From positions 259,961-323,960 of the forward strand of contig JAQIIU010000003.1 in NCBI GenBank assembly GCA_036946625.1: DNA of 64,000 nucleotides, written 5' to 3'. Position numbers and translations under genes: made by a program. Below, in pieces: positions 50,441 to 60,356 of the stretch (its first letter is position 1; each line of letters begins with the position of its first letter). The stretch comes from Methylorubrum populi (GTDB taxonomy: Bacteria; Pseudomonadota; Alphaproteobacteria; Rhizobiales; Beijerinckiaceae). The notes beneath the pieces are model-generated. The model was given only the letters and a program-made list of their open reading frames with translations. It did no database searches and was not told where the DNA came from.

Positions 50441-51775
50441 ATGAGCCGCGCCCTGCCCGACCGCGACGACACCATCTTCGCCCCGGCGAGCGGCTTCGGC
50501 CGCGCCGCGGTGGCGGTGGTGCGGGTCAGCGGTCCGGCGGCCGGTGCCGTCCTCGACGCCCTGGCCGGTGGCCGCCCGGAGCCGCGCCGGCTGTCGCTGC
50601 GGCATCTGCGCGACCCCGAATCCGGGATCGTGCTCGATCGGGCGCTGGTCGCGTGGCTGCCGGGTCCGGCCACCGCGACCGGTGAGGACATGAGCGAGCT
50701 GCACCTGCACGGCGGCCCGGCGGTGCGCGCGGCGGTGCTGCTGGCGCTCGGGCGCGTGCCGGGCTGCCGGCCGGCGGAGGCCGGCGCCTTCAGCCGCCGG
50801 GCCTTCCTCAACGGCCGGATCGACCTCACCGAAGCGGAAGGGATCGCCGACCTCATCGACGCCGAGACCGAGGCGCAGCGCGTCCAGGCCCTGCGCCAAC
50901 TCGACGGTGCCCTCGGCCGGCAGGTCGCGGCGTGGCGCGCGACCGGGATCGACCTGCTGGCCGGTGCCGAAGCCGCCCTCGATTTCTCCGACGAAGGCGA
51001 CGTGGACGAGGCCGGCCTCGACGCGGCCCTGGCCGGCCGCGCCGCGGCGCTGCACGACGCGATCCGGGCCGCCCTCGCCGACGGGCGCCGGGGGGAGCGG
51101 CTGCGCGACGGGTTCTGCGTGGTGCTGGCCGGTGCGCCCAATGCCGGCAAATCGACCCTGCTCAACGCGCTGAGCGGGCGCGAGGCGGCCATCGTCTCGG
51201 ACGTGCCCGGTACGACCCGCGACGCCATCGAGGTGCGCTGCGATCTCGGCGGCCTGCCGGTGGTGCTGGTCGACACCGCCGGCCTGCGCGAGGCGCAGGA
51301 CGCGGTCGAGGCCGAGGGGGTGCGCCGGACGCGGGGCCGCCTGCAGAGCGCCGACCTCGTGCTCCATCTCGTTCCCATCGGCGCAGATCCCGACGCCGCC
51401 ATCGCCGCGGATGGTCCCGTCCTGCTCGTGCGCACCAAGGCCGATCTCGCCGCGGCGGATTCGGACGGGGATGCGCTCTTCATCTCCGCCGTCACCGGAG
51501 CCGGACTCGACGCCCTGCTCGACGCGATCCAGGCCGCCGCCGCGACCGCGCTCGGGCGCGGCGATGCCCTCGTCACCCGGGAGCGCCATCGCGCGGCACT
51601 GACCCGGGCGGCGGACCATCTCGCGCGGGTGGGCGCCGCGCCGACCGGCTTCCCGCCGGAACTGGCCGCCGAGGACCTGCGGCTCGCCGTGCGCGCCCTC
51701 GGCGAAGTCGGCGGCCATGTCGGGGTCGAGGAGATGCTGGACCGCCTGTTTTCCGGCTTCTGCATCGGAAAATGA
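50441..51775 (+). CDS. mnmE: tRNA uridine-5-carboxymethylaminomethyl modification GTPase
   Basis: With MnmG it modifies U34 of several tRNAs. The 444-residue protein has the N-terminal tetrahydrofolate-binding domain (DTIFAPASGFGRAAVAVVRV), a GTPase domain inserted in a helical domain (GAPNAGKST, DVPGTTRD, DTAGL, TKAD) and the invariant C-terminal FCIGK cysteine. Start at 50441 is used because an upstream ATG (50408) lies in the repeat. Confidence 0.96.
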   Translation: MSRALPDRDDTIFAPASGFGRAAVAVVRVSGPAAGAVLDALAGGRPEPRRLSLRHLRDPESGIVLDRALVAWLPGPATATGEDMSELHLHGGPAVRAAVLLALGRVPGCRPAEAGAFSRRAFLNGRIDLTEAEGIADLIDAETEAQRVQALRQLDGALGRQVAAWRATGIDLLAGAEAALDFSDEGDVDEAGLDAALAGRAAALHDAIRAALADGRRGERLRDGFCVVLAGAPNAGKSTLLNALSGREAAIVSDVPGTTRDAIEVRCDLGGLPVVLVDTAGLREAQDAVEAEGVRRTRGRLQSADLVLHLVPIGADPDAAIAADGPVLLVRTKADLAAADSDGDALFISAVTGAGLDALLDAIQAAAATALGRGDALVTRERHRAALTRAADHLARVGAAPTGFPPELAAEDLRLAVRALGEVGGHVGVEEMLDRLFSGFCIGK

Positions 51776-52102
51776 TCGATCGGAGCCACGGCCGCGTCAG
51801 CCGCCCTCTCCCGCAGCGGCCATCGCGGGCACGACGCCATCGCGGGATCGGCCAGGGCCATCGCTCGAAGCCGCCCGAGCGGCTTCGCGGCGCCAAGGGA
51901 CACGACCAAGAGCGCCGCGCGGAGCGGGCTTCTCAGGACCCTGGTCCTGAGAAGCTTCGAGCGGAGCGAAAGCCTGAGCCCGCGGAGGCGGGCGCCGGCG
52001 ACTGAGGCCGGCCAGGAAAACCAGGGTCATCGCTTCAAGCGATGGCCCTGGGATCGGGCAGCCGCGTTGACCGCGCCGTCACAGGCCGCATAAGCACGTG
52101 CC
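51776..52102. other. Gap between mnmE and mnmG with a hairpin
   Basis: 327 bp with no supported gene. It has a perfect 13-bp inverted repeat gcttctcaggacc (51928-51940)/ggtcctgagaagc (51943-51955) with a 2-base loop, followed by ttcgagcggagcgaaagc, another small hairpin. No T run, so probably a repeat remnant rather than a terminator. Confidence 0.5.
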
Positions 52103-53977
52103 ATGCACGCGCACCTTACAAGCTACGACGTCATCGTCGTCGGCGGCGGCCATGCCGGCGTCGAGGCGGCCGCGGCGGCGGCGCGGATCGGCGCCCGCAC
52201 GGCGCTCGTCACCCACCGGGCCGCCACCATCGGCGCGATGTCCTGCAATCCGGCCATCGGCGGTCTCGGCAAGGGCCACCTCGTGCGCGAGGTCGACGCC
52301 CTCGACGGGCTGATGGGGCGCGTCGCGGACGAAGCCGGCATCCAGTTCCGCCTGCTCAACCGCCGCAAGGGGCCGGCCGTGCGCGGACCCCGCACCCAGG
52401 CCGACCGGGCGCTCTACGCCCGCGCCATGCAGCGCGCCGTCGCCGAGACCGCCGGGCTCACCGTGATCGAAGGGGAGGCGGACGACCTGATCGTCGCGGG
52501 TGGCCGCGTCGCGGGCGCGGTTCTCGCCGACGGCCGGCGGCTGGGCGCGGCCGCGGTCGTCATGACCACGGGCACCTTCCTGCGTGGCCTGATCCATGTC
52601 GGCGAGCGCCGGATCCCCGCCGGCCGCGTCGGGGAGGGGCCGGCGGTCGGGCTCGCGCGGACGCTGGACCGGCACGGCTTCCGCCTCGGCCGGCTCAAGA
52701 CCGGCACGCCGCCGCGTCTCGACGGACGCACCATCGACTGGGCCGCCCTGGAGATGCAGCACGCGGACGAGGATCCGGTGCCGTTCTCGACGCTGACTGA
52801 GCGGATCACCACGCCGCAGATCGCCTGCGGCATCACCCGCACCACGCAGGCGGTCCACGACCTGATCCGGGCCAACCTCCAGCGCTCGCCGATGTATTCG
52901 GGCGGCATCAGCAGCCGCGGGCCGCGCTACTGCCCCTCGATCGAGGACAAGGTGGTGCGCTTCGGCGACCGCGAGGGCCATCAGATCTTCCTGGAGCCGG
53001 AAGGTCTCGACGACCCCACCGTCTACCCGAACGGCATCTCCACGGCCCTGCCCGAAGAAGTCCAGGCGCGCATCGTCGCCGCGATTCCGGGGCTGGCGCG
53101 CACCCGCATCCTCCGCCCGGGCTACGCCATCGAGTACGATTACGTCGATCCGCGCGAACTCGACGCGACGCTCCAGGCCAAGCGGCTGCCCGGCCTGTTC
53201 CTGGCGGGCCAGATCAACGGCACCACCGGTTACGAGGAGGCGGCGGGGCAGGGGCTCGTGGCCGGCCTCAACGCGGCGCGGCAGGCGGGCGGCTCGGACC
53301 TCGCGATGTTCGACCGGGCCGAGTCCTATCTCGGCGTGATGATCGACGATCTCGTCACGCACGGGGTGAGCGAGCCCTACCGGATGTTCACCTCGCGCTC
53401 GGAATACCGGCTGAGCCTGCGCGTCGACAACGCCGACGAGCGGCTGACTCCGCGCGGCGCGGCCCTCGGCTGCGTCGGCTCGATCCGTGCAACGCGTTTC
53501 GCGGCATCCCAGGCCGCCCTCGCCGAAGCGCGCGCGCGCCTCGACACTCTCAGCCTGACACCGAACGAGGCCGCGGCTCACGGGCTCGCCCTCAATCGGG
53601 ACGGGCTGCGCCGTTCGGCCTTTCAGCTCCTGTCCTACCCGGAGATCGGCTGGGCGCGTCTCGCAGCGATCTGGCCCGAACTTTCGCCCGTATCGCCGCG
53701 CGTCGCCGAACGCCTGCGGACGGACGCGACCTACGCGGTCTATCTCGACCGGCAGCAGGCCGACATCGCCGCCTTCCGCCGCGACGAAGCGGTGCACCTA
53801 CCGACGTCCCTCGACTACGGCACCATCGCCGGCCTCTCCAACGAGATGCGGCTCAAGCTCGACGGCGTCCGGCCGGCGACCCTCGGGCAGGCGGCCCGGA
53901 TCGAGGGCGTGACGCCCGCCGCGCTGACCCTCCTCGCGGCGCACGCCCGGCGCGGTCGCGTCCAGGCGACGGCGTGA
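52103..53977 (+). CDS. mnmG: tRNA uridine-5-carboxymethylaminomethyl modification enzyme, FAD-dependent
   Basis: MnmG (GidA) pairs with MnmE. The 624-residue protein has the FAD site [19 protein letters not shown], the signature [15 protein letters not shown] near residue 270, and the conserved [17 protein letters not shown] and [13 protein letters not shown] blocks. Length is normal. It sits in the mnmE-mnmG-rsmG-parA-parB order commonly found close to the chromosome origin. Confidence 0.97.
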   Translation: MHAHLTSYDVIVVGGGHAGVEAAAAAARIGARTALVTHRAATIGAMSCNPAIGGLGKGHLVREVDALDGLMGRVADEAGIQFRLLNRRKGPAVRGPRTQADRALYARAMQRAVAETAGLTVIEGEADDLIVAGGRVAGAVLADGRRLGAAAVVMTTGTFLRGLIHVGERRIPAGRVGEGPAVGLARTLDRHGFRLGRLKTGTPPRLDGRTIDWAALEMQHADEDPVPFSTLTERITTPQIACGITRTTQAVHDLIRANLQRSPMYSGGISSRGPRYCPSIEDKVVRFGDREGHQIFLEPEGLDDPTVYPNGISTALPEEVQARIVAAIPGLARTRILRPGYAIEYDYVDPRELDATLQAKRLPGLFLAGQINGTTGYEEAAGQGLVAGLNAARQAGGSDLAMFDRAESYLGVMIDDLVTHGVSEPYRMFTSRSEYRLSLRVDNADERLTPRGAALGCVGSIRATRFAASQAALAEARARLDTLSLTPNEAAAHGLALNRDGLRRSAFQLLSYPEIGWARLAAIWPELSPVSPRVAERLRTDATYAVYLDRQQADIAAFRRDEAVHLPTSLDYGTIAGLSNEMRLKLDGVRPATLGQAARIEGVTPAALTLLAAHARRGRVQATA

Positions 53978-54269
53978 CGATGCCGGGTGTGACGATACCG
54001 GGTGTCCTGGATCGGCCGGGGAAGGAGACGGTTGGTGTCGCGCGGCCGGATTGCATCGCTTGGCGGCCTGTCATGACCGTGTGGGCGATTCGCGCCCGTC
54101 GTTGCGAGGCTTCAGCCGAGGCAATCCGGCAACGCGACGGTGCCCAGCCTGACCTCCAGTCCTCCGCATGCGCCGGAGGCATCCCGAAGCATGGGCGGGC
54201 CAGGATCGTGACGCTGCCGAAAGCGGCTGCGGCGCTGGCGAATCCCGATCCCCGGACACTGCGCGTGGC
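53978..54269. other. Gap between mnmG and rsmG with repeat remnants
   Basis: 292 bp. The stretch ccgtcgttgcgaggcttcag to ggcaatccggcaacgcgacgg (about 54098-54141) matches the degraded family A fragments near 1140-1186. An open frame of 99 codons (53974-54273) crosses the repeat and has no protein-like features, so I leave it out. Confidence 0.5.
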
Positions 54270-54905
54270 ATGAGCACTCACCAGCGCGACCGCGTGCTCG
54301 ATGAGCACAATGTTTCACGTGAAACAGCCGCCTCGCTCGATCTCTACGTGTCCCAGCTCACGCGCTGGCAGTCCGTGAAGAACCTCGTCGGACCGGCCAC
54401 CCTTTCGGAGGTCTGGCACCGCCACGTCGCCGATGCGCTTCAGCTCCTCGCGCTCGCGCCCCAGGCGATCCGCTGGGCCGATCTCGGTTCGGGGGCCGGC
54501 ATTCCCGGACTCATCCTCGCCATCGCCGGCCGGGACCGGCCCGGCTTCCATGTCGCCCTGGTCGAGAGCAACGCGCGCAAATGCGCCTTCCTCACGGAGA
54601 CCGCCCGCGTCACGGGCGCATCGGTCACCGTGCACAATGCCCGGATCGAGAGCGTCGTCGGCAGCCTTGCCGGCAGCGAGATCGTCTGTGCCCGGGCGCT
54701 GGCGCCGCTCGCCCAGCTCCTGGCCTGGACCGAGCCTCTGTTGACAACGGGCACCACCGGCCTGTTTCCGAAGGGGCGTGATGCAGCCGCGGAATTGACC
54801 GAGGCCGAGGATGCGTGGACATTCACCCGCGACCTGATTCCGAGCCGCACCGACTCGCAGGCACGGATCGTGCGCGTCACGTCGCTTTCCCGCGTGGACC
54901 CATGA
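54270..54905 (+). CDS. rsmG: 16S rRNA (guanine527-N7)-methyltransferase
   Basis: RsmG (GidB) methylates G527 of 16S rRNA with S-adenosylmethionine. The 211-residue protein has the SAM motif DLGSGAGIPGLILAIAG near residue 70 and the N-terminal NVSRET segment, whose codons are the parS site. ARALAPLAQLLAW is the conserved C-terminal block. Start at 54270; stop overlaps parA (ATGA at 54902-54905). Confidence 0.96.
   Translation: MSTHQRDRVLDEHNVSRETAASLDLYVSQLTRWQSVKNLVGPATLSEVWHRHVADALQLLALAPQAIRWADLGSGAGIPGLILAIAGRDRPGFHVALVESNARKCAFLTETARVTGASVTVHNARIESVVGSLAGSEIVCARALAPLAQLLAWTEPLLTTGTTGLFPKGRDAAAELTEAEDAWTFTRDLIPSRTDSQARIVRVTSLSRVDP
54311..54326. promoter_or_regulatory. parS centromere site inside rsmG
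   Basis: tgtttcacgtgaaaca is a perfect 16-bp palindrome and an exact match to the bacterial parS consensus bound by ParB. It lies 0.6 kb upstream of parA and 1.5 kb upstream of parB, and codes for the VSRET part of RsmG. Confidence 0.95.
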
Positions 54906-55777
54906 CCGAACTTCCAAAGGCCGAACTCCCAAAGGCCGATCTTGCGAAGGCCCATGCGGCCCAGGCCAAACCGCTCCGCGTGCTCGCCCTCGCCAACCAG
55001 AAGGGCGGCGTCGGCAAGACCACCACGGCGATCAATCTCGGCACGGCGCTCGCCGCCATCGGCGAACAGGTGCTGGTGATCGACCTCGATCCTCAGGGCA
55101 ACGCCTCGACCGGGCTCGGCATCGACCGCCGCCGCCGCAAGGTCTCGACCTACCACGTGATGGCGGGCGAGGCGCCGCTGGCGGACGCGATCACGCCGAC
55201 CGCGGTGCCGCGCCTGTCGGTGGCGCCCTCGACCATGGACCTTCTCGGTCTCGAACTGGAACTGGCGAGCGCCTCCGACCGGGCCCATCGCCTGCGCAAC
55301 ATCCTGCGCGACCTCGCGATACCGGAGGGCATCGAGCCGATCAGCTACGTGCTGATCGATTGTCCGCCCTCGCTCAACCTCCTCACCATCAACGCGCTCG
55401 CCGCGGCCGATGCGGTGATGGTGCCGCTGCAATGCGAGTTCTTCGCCCTGGAAGGCTTGAGCCAGTTGCTGCGCACCGTCGAGCAGGTGCGGGGCGCCCT
55501 GAACCCCAAGCTGCAGATCCAGGGCGTCGTGCTGACCATGTACGACCCGCGCAACAACCTCTCGACCCAGGTGGTCGCGGACGTGCGCGGCTTCATGGGC
55601 GACAAGGTCTACGAGACGATGATTCCGCGCAACGTGCGTGTCTCGGAGGCCCCCTCGCACGGCAAGCCGGTCCTGCTCTACGACCTGAAATGCGCCGGCT
55701 CGCAGGCCTACCTGCGCCTCGCCTCGGAAGTGATCCAGCGCGAGGGCCGGGCCCCGCCGCCCGCCGCAGCCGCCTGA
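54902..55777 (+). CDS. parA: Chromosome partitioning ATPase
   Basis: A 291-residue ParA/Soj protein. An N-terminal tail with a TELPKAELPKADLAKAHAAQ repeat precedes the deviant Walker A motif NQKGGVGKTTTAINL, the LVIDLDPQGNASTG block and DCPPSLNLLTINAL. ParA drives origin segregation with ParB-parS. The ATG overlaps the rsmG stop, so translation is probably coupled. Chromosomal rather than plasmid type by context. Confidence 0.96.
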   Translation: MTELPKAELPKADLAKAHAAQAKPLRVLALANQKGGVGKTTTAINLGTALAAIGEQVLVIDLDPQGNASTGLGIDRRRRKVSTYHVMAGEAPLADAITPTAVPRLSVAPSTMDLLGLELELASASDRAHRLRNILRDLAIPEGIEPISYVLIDCPPSLNLLTINALAAADAVMVPLQCEFFALEGLSQLLRTVEQVRGALNPKLQIQGVVLTMYDPRNNLSTQVVADVRGFMGDKVYETMIPRNVRVSEAPSHGKPVLLYDLKCAGSQAYLRLASEVIQREGRAPPPAAAA

Positions 55778-55804
55778 GTGATTCAAGGGTACGGAGTTTT
55801 AATC

Positions 55805-56707
<903 letters not shown>

Positions 56708-56745
56708 GCGGCCTCACCCTCGCACGAACACGTCGAGCTCCGCGC

Positions 56746-57624
56746 TCAGGGGCGCCGGGACAGGCCCGGCACCAGGGCGGCGAGCCGGTCCTTCAGGGCG
56801 AGCCGCGGCGGCCCGAAACCGGGCGGCGGCGGCCCCTGTGGCGGACCTCCCGGTGGCGGCCGCTCGGGGCGGCCGGAGGGCGTGCGCGCCCGGTCGGTCA
56901 GTTCCGCCACGTCGGCACCGCGGTCGACGCCGATGACGAGGCTCGCGACGTAGCGGTCGCGCTCTTCCTTCACGGAACAGAAGGCGCGCCGCTGCGGGTC
57001 CTCCTCGCCGGCGATGCCGTCGTTGGCGTTGACGACGAGGCGCTCCGCCTTGCGCCCGCCATAGGCCGGGACCTGCGTGTAGAGGAATTCGTTCAGGGCG
57101 TCGGGGAAGTAGATCTGGCCGGTCAGCACCGTGCGCCGGTCGAGGAAGACCTTGACGTGGACGTGGGTCGCCCGGCCGGCGTACCAGCCCGGGTAGATCG
57201 TCTCGAACGCGGCCCATCCGCTCGCATCGGTGGACTGGGTGCCGCGCAGAAACGTCTGGTCGCCGGTGTCGATGGCGCGGGAATCGCCCTGGCCCGGATA
57301 GCCCGAGTAGAGCCCCTGCGCGTCGCAGTGCCAGACATCGACCCGTGCGCCCTCGACCGGGGTGCAGGGCCCGGCCTCGATCACCCGCAGGCGCAGCCTC
57401 AGGGGGACACCGGGCCGCCCCTCGGTGATGTCGGCGCGCACGAGGCGCGGATCGGTGTAGAACGGCCCCTCGATCGCCTGCGGCGTCAGCAGGCAGGCGC
57501 TCTCGTCGGACGCGTCCGACGCTGCGGGAGCCGCCGCAGCCCGGCGCTGCCCCGCGAGGAGCCCGGCGGTGCCGAGGCCCAGGGCCGCGAGCAGCCCGCG
57601 ACGCGAACGCGTCATATCCGGCAT
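56746..57624 (-). CDS. Intradiol ring-cleavage dioxygenase-like protein, Tat-exported
   Basis: A 292-residue protein related to protocatechuate/catechol intradiol dioxygenases. A twin-arginine leader (TRSRRGLLAALGLGTAG) suggests export. The core contains LTPQAIEGPFYTDPRLVRAD, VDVWHCDAQGLYSGY and the iron-ligand block TIYPGWYAGRATHVHVKV with Tyr and His residues. The C-terminus is Pro/Gly-rich. Real substrate unknown. An alternative start is ATG at 57615. Confidence 0.82.
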   Translation of the reverse strand: MPDMTRSRRGLLAALGLGTAGLLAGQRRAAAAPAASDASDESACLLTPQAIEGPFYTDPRLVRADITEGRPGVPLRLRLRVIEAGPCTPVEGARVDVWHCDAQGLYSGYPGQGDSRAIDTGDQTFLRGTQSTDASGWAAFETIYPGWYAGRATHVHVKVFLDRRTVLTGQIYFPDALNEFLYTQVPAYGGRKAERLVVNANDGIAGEEDPQRRAFCSVKEERDRYVASLVIGVDRGADVAELTDRARTPSGRPERPPPGGPPQGPPPPGFGPPRLALKDRLAALVPGLSRRP

Positions 57625-57693
57625 GGTCCTTCTCACGCTGATGCTCCGTGAAGTCGCGATACGCCGGGAGGATGTCCCGATTGTTTCTCGTCT

Positions 57694-57862
57694 CATACCG
57701 TTTCCGATTGATCGCTTCGGGTTTCGCCCCCCCTCCGTCCTCGCGAGCGGCCGCGAAGCGATCCAGGGCGCGACAGGTCCGGAAAGGGCGCGCCCTGGAT
57801 CGCCACGGCTTCGCCTCGCGATTGACGCAGGAGAGGCCGAAGTCATCAACCGGATGGCGTAT
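57694..57862 (+). repeat. Repeat family A element, copy 7
   Basis: Full copy, ataccgtttccgattgatcg to ggatggcgtat. Its right end touches the stop codon of holA at 57862-57864. Little else lies in the 237-bp gap. Confidence 0.85.
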
Positions 57863-58893
57863 CAGCCCCGGCGCCGCGACGCCTCGATGGCGATCCGCAG
57901 GAACACGCCCTGCGCCTGGGCGTGGGCGAGATCGGGCTCGGAGCGGCGGCAGGCCAGCACCGCGTCCTGGAGCCAGGCCACCGCCTGGTGCAGGCCCGGC
58001 GCCGACCAGCGGGCGAGCTGTGTCTCGGCCGAGGCCTTGCGGCGGAAATGCAGGCCGCGCCAGTTGGCCACGAGCTGGCCGGCGCTGCCCCGCGGATCGT
58101 CGAGCCGCAGCGCGAGCAGGGTGAGGGCGTGGCGCAAGCCCGCGCCGAGCATCGCGGACGGGTCCATGCCCTCGTGGCGGAAGCGGCGGTACGCGCGCTC
58201 GGCCTCGCCCGCGCGGCCGGCGAAGGCCGCATCGATCAGCGCGTTGAGCACGCTCGCGCCGACATCGCTGACGATGGCCTCCACGTCGTCCACGCCGACG
58301 CTGCCCTGGCCGCGGGCGTAGAGGGCGAGCTTGCCGATCTCGGAGAGGCTCGCCCGCCGGTCGCTGCCGAGGCTGCCCGTCAGCAGGTCGCGGGCGTCCC
58401 GGTCGATGCGCAGGCCGTCCTCCTGCAGCGTGCGCTCGATCAGGTCGGCGAGGGTGCGCTCGTCGTCGGGGTAGCAGGGCAGGGCGAGCGCGCGCGGCGA
58501 GCCCTCGCAGAGCGTGCGCAAGGGGGCCGAGCGGCCGAGATCGCCCGCCTCCACCACGATGCGCGCACCCTCGGCCGGGGCCTTCAGCACGGCATCGACG
58601 GCGGGCGCGTAGTTGCGGCTGCCGGAGCGCACCCAGATCGTACGGCTGCCGCCGAACAGGCCGACCGTGCCGGCTTCGTCCACGAGGCGGCCGGGATCGG
58701 AGGCGAGCCCGTCGCCGTCGATCCGGATCAGGACGAAGGGATCGTCGGGGTCGGCCACCAGGCCCTTCACCAGCCGCGACGCCCGGTCGGCGACGAGACC
58801 GGTATCGGGCCCGTAGATCAGCACCACCGCGATGCGCGGATCGGGGCCGCGCCGGATCAGGCCCTCGACGTCGCCGGGCTTGACCGCCGTCAT
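57862..58893 (-). CDS. holA: DNA polymerase III delta subunit
   Basis: Clamp-loader subunit that opens the beta clamp. The 343-residue protein has the delta-family N-terminal block VVLIYGPDTGLVADRASRLV, and DARDLLTGSLGSDRRASLSE near residue 170, then a helical collar domain. It follows lptE on the same strand with 7 bp between, the usual lptE-holA order (often with leuS upstream, but not here). Confidence 0.92.
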   Translation of the reverse strand: MTAVKPGDVEGLIRRGPDPRIAVVLIYGPDTGLVADRASRLVKGLVADPDDPFVLIRIDGDGLASDPGRLVDEAGTVGLFGGSRTIWVRSGSRNYAPAVDAVLKAPAEGARIVVEAGDLGRSAPLRTLCEGSPRALALPCYPDDERTLADLIERTLQEDGLRIDRDARDLLTGSLGSDRRASLSEIGKLALYARGQGSVGVDDVEAIVSDVGASVLNALIDAAFAGRAGEAERAYRRFRHEGMDPSAMLGAGLRHALTLLALRLDDPRGSAGQLVANWRGLHFRRKASAETQLARWSAPGLHQAVAWLQDAVLACRRSEPDLAHAQAQGVFLRIAIEASRRRG

Positions 58894-58900
58894 GCCGCCG

Positions 58901-59455
58901 TCAGGGGTTCGGCTTGACGGTGAGGACGGAGGCGATCCGCGTCTTGATCTGGTCGGCCAGCACCTTGGCGAGACGGATCTCGGCGTCGCGCGCCGCGCGC
59001 AGGGAGGCGAAGCGCTGGATCGAGCGGTCGTAGGTCGCGGTCCCCGTGGCGACGCCCTCGGTGAGGATGCGGCGCCCGTCCACGCTTTCGAGCGAGAACT
59101 TCACCGTGCCGACGATGGTCCCGGCCTCGGCCCGCGCCGTGGTCGAGGAGACGATCGGCGTCTGGACCTGCTCGCTGCCCTGCATCTTCAGCCGATAGCG
59201 CTTCGGCACGGCCGGCTGGCCGGACCCGTCGAGATCGAAGATCAGCTCGCTGCGCAGGTAATGCCCGAGCCGCTCCTGATCCTGGGCCATGGTGACGTCG
59301 TCGACCTGGATCGCCGCGAGCAGCCCCTGCATCGACTCGCCGGAGGCGGTCGGCCCGTAGAGCGGGCGGAAACAGGCGCCGAGATTCAGCGCCAAGCCGG
59401 CGGCGAGCGCGAGCCGCGCGATTCGAACTGCCGGCCCGTTGGTCGCCACACCCAT
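58901..59455 (-). CDS. lptE: LPS-assembly lipoprotein LptE
   Basis: Outer-membrane lipoprotein that plugs LptD during LPS insertion. The 184-residue protein has a lipoprotein signal peptide ending LALNLGAC with FRPLYG right after the Cys, the usual LptE start. LGHYLRSELIFDLDG and ARDAEIRLAKVLADQIKTRI fit the family. Start at 59455 puts the lipobox at residues 24-28. An open frame extends upstream but adds no signal. Confidence 0.88.
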   Translation of the reverse strand: MGVATNGPAVRIARLALAAGLALNLGACFRPLYGPTASGESMQGLLAAIQVDDVTMAQDQERLGHYLRSELIFDLDGSGQPAVPKRYRLKMQGSEQVQTPIVSSTTARAEAGTIVGTVKFSLESVDGRRILTEGVATGTATYDRSIQRFASLRAARDAEIRLAKVLADQIKTRIASVLTVKPNP

Positions 59456-59758
59456 CGAAAGCCCCAAGGCTGCTCCCCGCCGCGTCACGTCGATCCCGTC
59501 CGACACGCATCGCTCCGGACCGATGCGCGGCGTAAGGCTTCGCTTGTACGGCAGCCGCCGCGCCCGGTCACCCTGCCCGATCCATGCTTTACGGTTGCTG
59601 TGCGGCAGGACGATGGTCGGCATTCCGAATCGGGACGCCGGCGGAAGCGGGAACGCGTCGTCGCTTGTGGAACCGGGCGGCGCTTCTCATCTTCTCCCGA
59701 TCCCGGAACCCGTTCCGAACCCGCGCCTTGACGGCGATCGCACGAGCGTCGTAGAACA
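59456..59758. other. Gap upstream of lptE
   Basis: About 300 bp between the divergent lptE and 59765 genes. Frames through it are Arg-rich shadows. No convincing gene or repeat; promoters in both directions are expected. Confidence 0.4.
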
Positions 59759-59773
59759 GAACAAATGGCGAAC
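59759..59773. promoter_or_regulatory. Possible SOS (LexA) box GAAC-N7-GAAC
   Basis: gaac (59759-59762), seven bases, gaac (59770-59773). This is the alphaproteobacterial LexA pattern. It overlaps the ATG at 59765, so it would fit a start further downstream (59864). By chance one or two such matches are expected in 64 kb, so support is weak. Confidence 0.3.
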
Positions 59774-60208
59774 AAACGAGCCCTGTCCTGGTCGGTCGCG
59801 CTCCGCGACCTGAAGGACGATCGATCCCGGAGATCGGACGTGCGCGAGGAGCGTCTTCGAACCATGGCGGGCCTGCGCGGCACCGCCGCCCCGTCCCTGA
59901 GCGCGTGGCGCGGTCGCTCCGGCCGCCGCTACGTCGTCGGGGTGCACGACCTCGCCGAGCCGGAACTCGCCGAGGTCGACGAGGCGGTGGTGATCGCGGT
60001 GCGCCGCGACGACGCCGGCATCGCTCAGGCCGTCTCCATCGCCGCGACCGGCAAGAGCCCGCGCGAGCGTCCGCAGCGCAACTGGGTGGCCCGTGCCCGC
60101 CGGCAGGGCGCGACGGAGATGCACGTCCACCGCCTCGCCGAGGGCGAGGAGGAACGTCGCGCCGTCGTCGACGATCTCGCCGCCGATGCGGAGCGGGCGA
60201 GCGCCTGA
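59765..60208 (+). CDS. Conserved hypothetical protein
   Basis: A 147-residue protein, mostly charged, without a recognised domain. The segment GRRYVVGVHDLAEPELAEVD to AVVIAVRRDDAGIAQAVSIA looks like a small alpha/beta domain. A downstream ATG at 59864 (MAGLRGTAAPS) would give a 114-residue protein and avoids the overlapping LexA-like box; which start is right is undecided. It is 148 bp before a DUF2125 gene. Confidence 0.6.
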   Translation: MANKRALSWSVALRDLKDDRSRRSDVREERLRTMAGLRGTAAPSLSAWRGRSGRRYVVGVHDLAEPELAEVDEAVVIAVRRDDAGIAQAVSIAATGKSPRERPQRNWVARARRQGATEMHVHRLAEGEEERRAVVDDLAADAERASA

Positions 60209-60356
60209 GGTCCCGCCGGACTGCCCGGCCCCGGCTCCTGACGGCTCTCCGGCCCGTGACAGGCGGAGGGCGGGCGGAGCCCTTGCCTTGCGCCGCCCCG
60301 GTCTCCAAACACGGGGCGCCCGGCCGCTCCCGCCGGGCCGCGCAGGAACGAGGCCG

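Noticed and set aside
53974..54273. 99-codon open frame overlapping the mnmG stop
   Set aside because: It crosses a repeat remnant, has no ribosome site beyond the mnmG end and shows no protein-like composition or domain.
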